Below the pieces are notes generated by a model, which worked only from the letters and a program-made list of their open reading frames with translations, had not been told where the DNA came from and did not search any database. A program made the position numbers and the translations under genes. 7,312 nucleotides of DNA from an uncultured Selenomonadales bacterium (GTDB taxonomy: Bacteria > Bacillota_C > Negativicutes > Selenomonadales > Selenomonadaceae): contig CALGGX010000272.1 in NCBI GenBank assembly GCA_937916025.1, positions 1-7,312 of the forward strand, given 5' to 3'. Each line of letters begins with the position of its first letter. The stretch's first letter is position 1. Positions 1 to 5,986 of the stretch are shown piece after piece.

Positions 1-14
1 TTCAGTTGTTTCAA
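1..14 (-). CDS. Start of a second RAMP (Csx10-like) gene, cut off by the window edge
   Basis: Only the first four codons (M-K-Q-L, TTG start at 14-12) are in the window. The gene is inferred because this TTG and its GAGGGGG ribosome site at 29-23 (8 nt away) are an exact copy of the start at 238-236. There, reading on gives MKQLKFAIRTLSPVIMS, which resembles the first beta strand of a RAMP/Cas5-Cas7-type subunit (pattern L-x-x-LSP-hydrophobic), as in Csx10-type proteins. It would be the third gene of the Cas10 operon. The rest lies outside the window, so both the identity and the intactness of the gene are inference. Confidence 0.4.
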
Positions 15-140
15 TGTCAAAGCCCCCTCGCGCGGAAAAATTTTTCGATGAGCACATCGCCTTCGGACATTGAGCAACGGATTTTTCCGAGACCGCGATT
101 GCGTTTCAAGCTCGCCGAAGACATGTTTCCGATCGTCGGC
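1..140. repeat. Direct repeat, copy 1 (224-bp period)
   Basis: Positions 1-140 match 225-364 with a constant offset of 224. I count 8 mismatches in 140 positions (56, 91, 92, 112, 124, 125, 133, 136). The first 55 positions are identical. Similarity fades after about 140-146. On the minus strand the copy holds the last ~41 codons of RAMP 1, its stop, and the TTG start of the next gene. The left end is cut by the window edge, so the repeat may be longer. Confidence 0.93.
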
Positions 141-238
141 GCAATCTCCGAGTGAGTTGCCGTCATGACAGTCGAGTTGCTCATCGACGACATGATCACC
201 GGCGAAAGAGTTCGGATTGCGAATTTCAGTTGTTTCAA
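17..238 (-). pseudogene. Chimeric mini-RAMP: RAMP 2 start fused to RAMP 1 tail
   Basis: This is a 73-residue open frame starting at TTG 238-236. A GAGGGGG ribosome site lies 8 nt upstream (253-247), so it could be translated right after RAMP 1. About the first 32 residues (MKQLKFAIRTLSPVIMS...) look like the N-terminal strand of a Csx10-like RAMP. The rest (from about IGNMSSASLKRNRG) is a diverged copy of the RAMP 1 C-terminus, including its glycine-rich loop (F to L, G to S and V to M changes), ending at the equivalent stop. The middle of a normal RAMP is missing. The simplest reading is a by-product of a 224-bp tandem duplication across the RAMP 1/RAMP 2 junction. An assembly join between strain variants is also possible. 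A functional mini-RAMP cannot be excluded, because the frame survived substitutions without a stop. Confidence 0.6.
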
Positions 239-364
239 TGTCAAAGCCCCCTCGCGCGGAAAAATTTTTCGATGAGCACGTCGCCTTCGGACATTGAGCA
301 ACGGATTTTTCCGAAGCCGCGATTGCGTTTCAAGCCCGCCGAAGACACATTTCCGACCGCCGGC
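225..364. repeat. Direct repeat, copy 2 (inside the intact RAMP 1 gene)
   Basis: This is the partner of 1-140. It covers the 3' end of the intact RAMP 1 gene and the start of the chimeric frame. Here the RAMP 1 part continues into a full-length gene, so this copy is likely the original arrangement and 1-140 the derived one. Confidence 0.93.
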
Positions 365-885
365 ACAAGCAATTGCAAATGCTCCTCGCCGCCGTTTTTG
401 AGCTCGAGCTTGCCTTTGAATTTCACGCCGGAGTCGAGCACACGCATGTTGTGCAACGAGCCGTCATCCGCCACGCCGTTTTTCAATCGCGTTTGATACC
501 TCACCGAGGTGAATGTCTCGAGCAAATCGATCGGGCGGAAAAACTCGGCATATTTCTGCTGAAGATACTCCCATTCCGCGCGGATTTTCCGATATCGCTC
601 GGGCGATTGCAATCGAAAATTCGGCACGATCAATTGCACCGGAGACGCCGATTGATGATGAAAAATCTCCTCGACGATCGCCGCATCGAATTCGATTTTC
701 GACAGCGCGAGCATTTCCGAGACTTCGACGGCACTCTCGTACAACAGCCCTTTGAAACGCCGCGCGGGGAAGTAAGGCAAGCCGACCGCGTCGTGAACGA
801 TCTCGGCGTCGATGTTGACGTCCGCGCGCCCCGAGCCGATGTGTATCGGCGAGATCACTTCGATTGTCAATCCAATTTCTGCCAT
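241..885 (-). CDS. RAMP superfamily (Cas7/Csm3-like) CRISPR-associated protein
   Basis: A 214-residue protein with the RAMP hallmarks. The first strand runs into SPIHIGSGRADVNID (residues 12-26). VGLPYFPARRFKGLLYESA (34-52) matches the family pattern G-x-P-[YF]-[IL]-P-x-[RS]-x-[FL]-K-G. A glycine-rich loop LKRNRGFGKIR (185-195) lies near the C-terminus. Asp26, in the loop after strand 1, lines up by eye with the target-cleaving Asp of Csm3 (established for Csm3, inferred here). In type III complexes such subunits form the backbone that holds guide RNA along target RNA. The ATG at 885 has GGAGG 10 nt upstream and overlaps the end of the cas10-like gene by 19 nt, so translation is probably coupled. 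The family call is firm. The exact subunit (Csm3/Cmr4-like or a III-D-type RAMP) is not resolved. Confidence 0.85.
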   Translation of the reverse strand: MAEIGLTIEVISPIHIGSGRADVNIDAEIVHDAVGLPYFPARRFKGLLYESAVEVSEMLALSKIEFDAAIVEEIFHHQSASPVQLIVPNFRLQSPERYRKIRAEWEYLQQKYAEFFRPIDLLETFTSVRYQTRLKNGVADDGSLHNMRVLDSGVKFKGKLELKNGGEEHLQLLVPAVGNVSSAGLKRNRGFGKIRCSMSEGDVLIEKFFRARGL

Positions 886-2489
886 GTTTCTGTCACCTCC
901 GGATCAAAAAAATCAGTCAACTCGATCGCATCAATGTACGGCGTGCGCGGCTCGCGTTCGGCACTCCACCCCAAGTCCGTGACGTACTCGCGCCAATCGG
1001 CAATCGACGGCAATGCCTGATTTTGATATTTTAACTGCTGAAAGAACCGCGCGGCATCGTCTTTGCCGTGTTGCAGGACGTTGCGGAGCTCTTTGATCTT
1101 GCCGCCCGCCATGTCTTTCTTTTTGAATTGCGCGGTGCACTCGAGAAGATTTTCGATGTTGTTTCGCCGCTCGGACGAGGACTTTGCGTCGGAATTGCAG
1201 ACTCGATACGGTCCGAAATGCAGATCGCCGCGCGAGCCGCGATATTCCGTTTCGCGAGTTTGTTTCAACGTCGGTGCCTGCTCGCCATGCAAGATCGCAA
1301 AATCCAGCCAACTCGAGCCGTTTTCGGCATTCAATTGCCGCATGGATTTTTTGGCCGAATCGCACAGTTGCTCGGTCAAAGTGTATCCTCGGAAGAACGG
1401 ATAAGCCGTCGGAATGATCGCAATGCCGCCGCAACAATCGATGCCGCGCACGGTCATCAATTCCATCATCGTCTTTGTAAACATGATCGCCGTCATTGCC
1501 GGGCAAACGAATGTAATGTCGTCGCCGATGATCAGAGGTCTGATCGGAACCGTTCCCGTTTTCAGCTTGATCGATTTGCCGAAGCCGTCCTTGCGGATCA
1601 TTTCGATAATTTTAAGCAGAAGCTCGGCGAATGCGCCTTCGGTCTTGCGTCTGATCTCTCGCGAGAGTTTTCGTCGATCGAGCAGCGTCTTGCATTGCCG
1701 AAACTTCGCGCCCATGTTGTTGCCGTCGACATGAACGATCGCAAAGTAATTGTTCTTCTCCTTCTGCCCCAAGTCCTCGAAGTTGAGCGGAAATTCGAAG
1801 TCACTCATTTTTATATCCGAACCCTGCCGCTCGAAAATCAGATCGAAACGATGCTTCAAAGCGCGATTGGCTTCGTCGGCTTTTTGCATTTTGACGGCAA
1901 CTTCCTGCGAAACAAATCGGACGCCGTCTTCGCGATTGATGAGAGCATTTGCCGACTCGCCGTTTACCTCGCAACTCAACGTCAAGCCGGTGTAAGGCAC
2001 ATTCACGGCAGGAAACACGCTGTTTTGATTGCGTTTGAGCACCCGGTAAAGCTCGGCAATGTCATTTTGATCGAGCGATTGATCGTCGAGATTAAGCGTC
2101 AATTTTCCGAGCGCGACTCCTACTCGAAGTCCCGGGCGTTCGATCAGCAATCGACGCGTAAAACGCCGAACGACTTCCAATCGCCGATCCTCGCCGTCTG
2201 CCGCGAAAAGCAACAGCGCATTTCCGCCGCCGATGTAAGCAACGCAGCATTGCTTCATGGATTGCCACGGCGCGTCGAGATCGCGCTCGACATTCCAATG
2301 CGAGTCGCTCGAAAACTCGTCGTCCGGAAACATCTCGCGCAAAACTCCGTCGATCAAAATGTCGTCGAAAAGTCGATCGACGATGTAAGATGCGCCGATG
2401 TTTGTACGGAGCCGATCGCCGTTGCAGATGTAGCGTTGGATCGAGCGCGTGTCGAAAAGCAGGGCACGCAAGATTTTTTGATTGATCAT
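867..2489 (-). CDS. Cas10/Cmr2-like protein with two palm domains and no HD domain
   Basis: 540 residues. The N-terminus goes straight into the first palm domain (LLFDTRSIQRYI at 10-21, LRTNIGASYIVDRL at 27-40, GGGNALLLF at 87-95), so the HD DNase domain of typical Cas10 is absent. Palm 2 carries the metal-binding Asp in VHVDGNNMG (252-260, D255) and the cyclase motif as IGDD (321-324; RPLIIGDDITFV) instead of the usual GGDD. Both catalytic Asp residues remain. GGIAII...YPFFRGYTLTEQLC (354-376) and the following SAKK (378-381) also match the family. The segment between the palms has one Cys (C173) and no CxxC pair, so the zinc ribbon looks lost. The C-terminal ~90 residues resemble the helical D4 region. 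In type III systems Cas10 makes cyclic oligoadenylates when target RNA binds; activity here is inferred. The start is fixed by GGGAGGAA just upstream of the ATG. Being first in the operon with RAMP genes supports an effector complex. Confidence 0.85.
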   Translation of the reverse strand: MINQKILRALLFDTRSIQRYICNGDRLRTNIGASYIVDRLFDDILIDGVLREMFPDDEFSSDSHWNVERDLDAPWQSMKQCCVAYIGGGNALLLFAADGEDRRLEVVRRFTRRLLIERPGLRVGVALGKLTLNLDDQSLDQNDIAELYRVLKRNQNSVFPAVNVPYTGLTLSCEVNGESANALINREDGVRFVSQEVAVKMQKADEANRALKHRFDLIFERQGSDIKMSDFEFPLNFEDLGQKEKNNYFAIVHVDGNNMGAKFRQCKTLLDRRKLSREIRRKTEGAFAELLLKIIEMIRKDGFGKSIKLKTGTVPIRPLIIGDDITFVCPAMTAIMFTKTMMELMTVRGIDCCGGIAIIPTAYPFFRGYTLTEQLCDSAKKSMRQLNAENGSSWLDFAILHGEQAPTLKQTRETEYRGSRGDLHFGPYRVCNSDAKSSSERRNNIENLLECTAQFKKKDMAGGKIKELRNVLQHGKDDAARFFQQLKYQNQALPSIADWREYVTDLGWSAEREPRTPYIDAIELTDFFDPEVTETWQKLD

Positions 2490-2492
2490 GGC

Positions 2493-2500
2493 TTCCTCCC
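2493..2500 (-). promoter_or_regulatory. Ribosome binding site of the cas10-like gene
   Basis: On the minus strand GGGAGGAA lies 3 nt before the ATG at 2489 (about 5-6 nt counted from the GGAGG core). This is a strong Shine-Dalgarno match and supports this start codon. Confidence 0.75.
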
Positions 2501-2508
2501 GTCATAAT

Positions 2509-2517
2509 TGATATAAT
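2509..2517 (+). promoter_or_regulatory. Extended -10 promoter of the kinase-cyclase operon
   Basis: The sequence TGATATAAT is a perfect TATAAT (2512-2517) preceded by the TGn extension. No convincing -35 box is seen 17 nt upstream, which fits an extended -10 promoter. Transcription would start near 2524, giving a ~23-nt leader before the ATG at 2547. Confidence 0.6.
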
Positions 2518-2533
2518 GCGTAAAAACGTCAAT

Positions 2534-2537
2534 GGAG
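2534..2537 (+). promoter_or_regulatory. Ribosome binding site deciding the kinase start
   Basis: GGAG lies 9 nt before the ATG at 2547. The upstream in-frame ATG at 2532 has no Shine-Dalgarno sequence and would sit only ~8 nt from the predicted transcript start, so 2547 is preferred. Confidence 0.7.
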
Positions 2538-2546
2538 TTGATTCGG

Positions 2547-3539
2547 ATGAATAAAAGCGGTTGGGAAAAATTTTTGCGGACGCGCACGGATCGATGCAAG
2601 GTGCTGGTGGTCGGTGACGTGATGCTTGACAAGTATTATTACGGCGAAGTCAACAAGTTCTCGAGTGATGCGCCGATTCCGGTCGCGCACATCGTCAATC
2701 GCAAGTCGACGCTCGGAGGCGCGGCGAATATTGCAAACAACCTTGCGTTGCTCGGCTGTCAAACGTCGATTGCCGGCTTTGTCGGAGCCGATCACAATTT
2801 TGATACGCTGTCGAGAAAACTTAATGAGAGCGGCATCGATCGGAGCGGCTTGATCACGACCGATACTCCGACCACGACGAAGGTTCGGATCATGAGCGGG
2901 CATCATCAGATGTTTCGCATGGATTTTGAAGATGTATCGCCGAATGCGGATGATCATCTCGAGGAACTTCGGCAATACATTCATGCGAGATTGAATGACA
3001 GTCTCGATGCGATCGTGCTCGGCGATTACGAGAAGGGAGTCTGCACCGAGCGTTTTTGCCAGAGTGTGATCAAAGATGCGAACGGGCATGGCGTGCCGAC
3101 GATTGTCATGCCGTACGGTCAGCGTTGGATCAAGTACGCGCATGCCGATTATATCACGCCGAACGTTGCGAAGATCAACAAGATATTGCTCGCGCCGATC
3201 AAGAGCACGGACGCGGAGGCGGTCGAGCGCGCGTGTCACTACATCATGCGCAAGTTCAAAATTAAAAATGTGCTGGCGACTCGTTCCGGCGACGGAATTA
3301 CTTTCGTCAACGAGGAGCAAGTCGAGCACATCAAAACCAAATCGCAGGAAGTCTTCGACAGTGCGGGCGCGGCGGATACCGTGGCGGCGGTGTTTGCAAT
3401 GGCGATGGCGGGCGGCTTGAATCCGGTCGACGGCGCGTTTATCGCAAACCTCGCGGCGGGCATCGTCGTCATGAAGGCGGGCTCCTACGCCGTCACGCGT
3501 CAAGACATGATCAACGTCATTAACGAGTCGGCGGCGTGA
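2547..3539 (+). CDS. PfkB-family sugar kinase, HldA/RfaE1-like (heptose 7-phosphate kinase)
   Basis: 330 residues, a single ribokinase-fold domain. VLVVGDVMLDKYYYGEVNKF (19-38), SDAPIPV (40-46), GGAANIANNLALLG (57-70), DYEKG (160-164), a TPN motif (204-206) and NLAAG (301-305) follow the heptose-7-phosphate kinase (RfaE domain I/HldA) pattern. Those enzymes phosphorylate C1 of D-glycero-D-manno-heptose 7-phosphate in ADP-heptose synthesis for LPS core. There is no C-terminal nucleotidylyltransferase domain, so it is HldA-type, not the fused HldE. Two signature motifs are altered. The usual VDPKG is VMPYG (187-191), losing the Asp. The catalytic GAGDT loop is GAADT (274-278), keeping the base D277. 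It may be a true HldA or a diverged paralogue acting on another sugar phosphate. It is first in an operon, with the cyclase gene 24 nt downstream. Confidence 0.8.
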   Translation: MNKSGWEKFLRTRTDRCKVLVVGDVMLDKYYYGEVNKFSSDAPIPVAHIVNRKSTLGGAANIANNLALLGCQTSIAGFVGADHNFDTLSRKLNESGIDRSGLITTDTPTTTKVRIMSGHHQMFRMDFEDVSPNADDHLEELRQYIHARLNDSLDAIVLGDYEKGVCTERFCQSVIKDANGHGVPTIVMPYGQRWIKYAHADYITPNVAKINKILLAPIKSTDAEAVERACHYIMRKFKIKNVLATRSGDGITFVNEEQVEHIKTKSQEVFDSAGAADTVAAVFAMAMAGGLNPVDGAFIANLAAGIVVMKAGSYAVTRQDMINVINESAA

Positions 3540-3551
3540 TATTTGTATTTC

Positions 3552-3555
3552 GGAG
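3552..3555 (+). promoter_or_regulatory. Ribosome binding site deciding the cyclase start
   Basis: GGAG lies 8 nt before the ATG at 3564. The longer in-frame TTG start at 3543 lacks a comparable site, so 3564 is preferred. Confidence 0.65.
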
Positions 3556-3563
3556 TGATTGAC

Positions 3564-4187
3564 ATGAACTCGACTTTGGCGGCTCGACGCAAACAAATCA
3601 CTGCTGTTTTTATTGCTTACATAGTTGTCTTCTACGCAATTCTGTTTCTTGACATTCAACCGCTGAGTGAATACTCCAATACGATTGAATTAATCGGCAA
3701 TGCGGCAGCGATACCTTTGCTGTGGAAGGGGATTCAAATTCAGGAATATAAATTGCCGTGGCGATTGCTTTTCGTCGGCTCGATATTCTTCCTGATCGGC
3801 GAAGGCACTTGGGCGTATTTGGAAGATTATCAAGAACTCGAAGTCGCGCAAATTTCTGTTTGCGATATATTTTATCTCGCCAACAATCTCATCTGCATCG
3901 TTGCGTTGCTCTTCTACATTCGGCGGTTCAGTAACCTGAAGATTGTCAATACCTCTTTCGACATGTTGATATCGATGCTCGCAATCAGCGGCATAATTCG
4001 TTGTGCCGTTGCTGAGCGAGGAAGTCGACGGATTTTTGATGACGTTCTTTCTGCTGTACAATCCCATCACCGACACCGCAATGTTGAGCGGCATTTTGAT
4101 TTTGATCTTCGGTTCGGAAAACAAAAATTACCTCACGCCGATCAATCTGTTGCTCGCCGCCGCCTTCAGCCTAATCTTCCTGCTTGA
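3564..4187 (+). CDS. 5' part of a frameshifted membrane diguanylate cyclase (sensor domain)
   Basis: The frame starting at ATG 3564 encodes hydrophobic segments at about residues 12-30, 40-57, 66-84, 99-119 and 131-146, typical of an integral membrane sensor domain. From about residue 146 (after ISGII) the frame yields a basic, non-hydrophobic tail of the kind expected from out-of-frame reading. It ends at a TGA at 4185-4187. The membrane domain resumes in the +1 frame from 3997. Read together with 4003-5097 this was one gene of about 510 codons. I do not recognise the membrane domain as a named family (not clearly MASE1, MASE2 or MHYT). It follows the kinase gene by 24 nt and probably shares its promoter. 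If expressed as is, the product would be a membrane fragment without catalytic domain. Confidence 0.7.
   Translation: MNSTLAARRKQITAVFIAYIVVFYAILFLDIQPLSEYSNTIELIGNAAAIPLLWKGIQIQEYKLPWRLLFVGSIFFLIGEGTWAYLEDYQELEVAQISVCDIFYLANNLICIVALLFYIRRFSNLKIVNTSFDMLISMLAISGIIRCAVAERGSRRIFDDVLSAVQSHHRHRNVERHFDFDLRFGKQKLPHADQSVARRRLQPNLPA
3997..4010 (+). other. Site of the one-base frameshift in the cyclase gene
   Basis: The downstream frame is open only from 3997 (TAA at 3994-3996). The upstream frame stops making a membrane-like sequence from about 3999. Dropping one base, for instance C3999, gives I-I-V-V-P-L-L-S-E-E, a smooth join. No slippery heptamer or stimulatory hairpin is evident, so a mutation or a base-call/assembly error is more likely than programmed frameshifting. 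Confidence 0.75.
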
Positions 4188-5097
4188 CGAGCTCGACCTG
4201 ATTGCAACCATTTACGGCGTCGAAATCATTCCCGTGCTCAATCCGCTGTGGACGATGCCTTACATCTTCACGGCACTCGCTTCGCTGTATCCGACTGCCG
4301 AACCGATCGTCAAAAACATCGATCGCCTCGAAAAAATACTCAATAACACGCGCATTCTGTTGCCGTATTCGTTTGCGTTTGCGATCCTGTTTTTGATCGG
4401 CATCGAATACGCAATTCTTGATACGCTGTTTGCTTGGGCTATTCTGATGCTCGTCCTGCTGAGTATGAGACAAATTTTCGTCCTCTTCAGCAATAAGCGT
4501 TTGATGAGCACGATCCAAAAGAACGAAGAGAATTTGAAACGACTCAACGCGAAAATCACCCATGACGCGGAAGTAGATTTTCTGACGCAACTGTTCAATC
4601 GTCGATACATCGATCAAACATTCGAGAAGCTGATCCCCGTCGACGAGAATCCGGAAAACCTCGGGCTGATTTTAATCGATGTGGATTATTTCAAACGCAT
4701 CAACGACACATTCGGACATCAGATCGGCGACGAAGTGCTTCAAGGCGTGGCGAGAGTGATAAAAAAGTCGACGCGACGCGGTGATATCGCGGGACGTTTC
4801 GGCGGCGACGAATTTATTGTTTTATTGCCCGGAGCGAACAGGCAGACGATCGGGATTGTATCGGAGCGATTGGAGACGCGCATTCGAGAAGACGCCTCGA
4901 TGAAGAAATACGGCGTGAGCCTAAGCATCGGCGGCTCGAGCATGAGCTTCAACCGATCGAATTACAAGATCGAAAAACTGTTGAAACAGGCGGATGATGC
5001 TTTATACCATGCAAAAGAGAACGGTCGCGATCAATTCATGGTTTATTCCGAAAGCAACGAAAGCCTGCCCGTCGCTACAGTCGGTGCTTTAAATTGA
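4003..5097 (+). CDS. 3' part of the diguanylate cyclase: membrane segments plus GGDEF domain
   Basis: This frame carries further membrane segments (from about 4033 to 4480) and then a complete GGDEF domain. It has DFLTQLFNRRYID at 4576-4614, DVDYFKRINDTFGHQIGDE at about 4678-4734, the active-site FGGDEF with GGDEF at 4801-4815, and an RRGD inhibitory (I) site five residues before it. The C-terminal ADDALYHAKENGRDQ segment is typical of the family. Diguanylate cyclases join two GTP into c-di-GMP. With signature and I-site intact, the catalytic domain looks active and product-inhibited (inference). The GTG at 4003 has no clear ribosome site and simply marks the open frame; the real gene starts at 3564. 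ATG 4039 is another possible restart. The stop abuts the stop of the convergent amidohydrolase gene. Confidence 0.85.
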   Translation: MPLLSEEVDGFLMTFFLLYNPITDTAMLSGILILIFGSENKNYLTPINLLLAAAFSLIFLLDELDLIATIYGVEIIPVLNPLWTMPYIFTALASLYPTAEPIVKNIDRLEKILNNTRILLPYSFAFAILFLIGIEYAILDTLFAWAILMLVLLSMRQIFVLFSNKRLMSTIQKNEENLKRLNAKITHDAEVDFLTQLFNRRYIDQTFEKLIPVDENPENLGLILIDVDYFKRINDTFGHQIGDEVLQGVARVIKKSTRRGDIAGRFGGDEFIVLLPGANRQTIGIVSERLETRIREDASMKKYGVSLSIGGSSMSFNRSNYKIEKLLKQADDALYHAKENGRDQFMVYSESNESLPVATVGALN

Positions 5098-5940
5098 TTA
5101 CGCTTCGAGCAGTGTTTGCGCATTGCCGCCGAGTATTTTCGATCGGGCATCATCATCGAGCGGCAATCGATTGACGAACCGGATCGATTGTTTTTGATCC
5201 GACCACGGACTGTCCGTTCCGAACAAAATTCTCTCGGCTCCGAACGCCGCGACGAATTTCAGAAATTGATCGCCGTCAAGCATGCGGCGGTCTTTTTCAT
5301 TCCATTCGCAACCCTCGCGCGGGATGATCATCTCTGTCGAAAACGCCGTGTCGATCATCACCGAAGTTTCGGCGAGCGTCTCCGGCACTTCATTCCAATT
5401 GCGCCAGCCTCCCATGTGCGCGGCGATTAATTTGCAATCGCCGATCTCGTCAATGACGTGTTTGATCATGCGCGGCGAGCAGTGCACGACGCCGGGGAAT
5501 CCGATATCGAGTCCGGCGTGCGTGATCACGATCAGCCCGAGCTCCGCCGCCCGATCGATTATCCGCAGGAATTTCAGATCGTCGATGTCCGTCTCCTGAT
5601 AGATCGGATGGAGTTTGATGCCCTTCAAGCCGAGCCGCACGACGCGACTCAATTCCGCCGAGTAATTCGTAAAGTCCGGATGCATGCAACCGAACGAGAT
5701 CACTTCGGCGGATTTTTCATTGAGCCGCGCGGAAGCGTCGTTGACTTTTTCGACTTGCTGAGAGTTTGTTGCAACCGGCAGGACGATCGAGAGATCGACT
5801 CCCGCCTCGTCCATCGATCGTCGCAATTGATCGAGTGTGCCGTTCGTGAATGCCTTCGAGCGGCTGATCTTACTGAGTTTGTCGATCACCTCCGCCGCCA
5901 TTCGATCCGGAAATACATGCGTGTGAATATCGATAATCAT
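5098..5940 (-). CDS. Metal-dependent amidohydrolase (amidohydrolase_2/ACMSD-like TIM barrel)
   Basis: 280 residues from ATG 5940, chosen over TTG 5964 because GAGGAGG (5953-5947) lies 6 nt upstream of the ATG. The N-terminal DIHTH (H6, H8) is the HxH metal site. GIKLHP (107-112), ITHAG with H141, AAHMGG with H175 and the late GTDSPW with D243 complete the usual ligand set of the superfamily. Members hydrolyse C-N or C-O bonds or decarboxylate aromatic acids (ACMSD, gamma-resorcylate decarboxylase). The substrate cannot be told from sequence. The length is typical and no signal peptide is seen, so it should be cytoplasmic. It is transcribed alone, divergent from the symporter, with which it might share a substrate or regulator (inference). 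Its stop codon directly touches that of the cyclase gene. Confidence 0.85.
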   Translation of the reverse strand: MIIDIHTHVFPDRMAAEVIDKLSKISRSKAFTNGTLDQLRRSMDEAGVDLSIVLPVATNSQQVEKVNDASARLNEKSAEVISFGCMHPDFTNYSAELSRVVRLGLKGIKLHPIYQETDIDDLKFLRIIDRAAELGLIVITHAGLDIGFPGVVHCSPRMIKHVIDEIGDCKLIAAHMGGWRNWNEVPETLAETSVMIDTAFSTEMIIPREGCEWNEKDRRMLDGDQFLKFVAAFGAERILFGTDSPWSDQKQSIRFVNRLPLDDDARSKILGGNAQTLLEA

Positions 5941-5946
5941 ATTCTG

Positions 5947-5953
5947 CCTCCTC
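5947..5953 (-). promoter_or_regulatory. Ribosome binding site of the amidohydrolase
   Basis: GAGGAGG on the minus strand, 6 nt before the ATG at 5940. It decides between this start and the upstream TTG at 5964. Confidence 0.75.
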
Positions 5954-5957
5954 GTGC

Positions 5958-5986
5958 TTGACAACGCGCGCGTCTGTGTCTAGAAT
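5958..5986 (+). promoter_or_regulatory. Sigma-70/sigma-A promoter of the symporter gene
   Basis: A perfect -35 TTGACA (5958-5963), a 17-nt spacer and a -10 TAGAAT (5981-5986, 5 of 6 consensus). The spacer contains an alternating CGCGCGCG (5965-5972) and one arm of an inverted repeat. Transcription would start near 5991-5994, giving a ~35-nt leader. Confidence 0.85.

Noticed and set aside
1..364. Repeats at the left edge as a CRISPR array
   Set aside because: There are only two units, of ~140 bp with a 224-bp period, and they are coding sequence; CRISPR repeats are short with unique spacers of similar size.
1068..2507. A 479-codon open frame on the plus strand opposite the cas10-like gene
   Set aside because: Its translation has no recognisable domain and low-complexity, basic composition, while the minus-strand frame carries clear Cas10 motifs. 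Long antisense frames are expected from this GC-rich third-position codon bias.
2504..2532. A minus-strand promoter for the cas10 operon: TTGACG (2532-2527), 17 nt, AATTAT (2509-2504)
   Set aside because: The -35 is good but the -10 is weak (4 of 6), and transcription would start inside the Shine-Dalgarno sequence of the gene. A promoter must lie in or near this region but I cannot fix it.
2529..3659. A 376-codon minus-strand frame opposite the kinase gene
   Set aside because: It is rich in Arg/His/Asp with no domain and mirrors the kinase gene; the plus strand has unambiguous PfkB motifs and a ribosome site.
3990..4015. Programmed ribosomal frameshifting in the cyclase gene
   Set aside because: No slippery sequence, rare-codon stop or hairpin is visible at the join.
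5075..5125. A bidirectional terminator between the cyclase and amidohydrolase genes
   Set aside because: Only 3-bp stems could be found by eye and there is no T tract in a suitable place.
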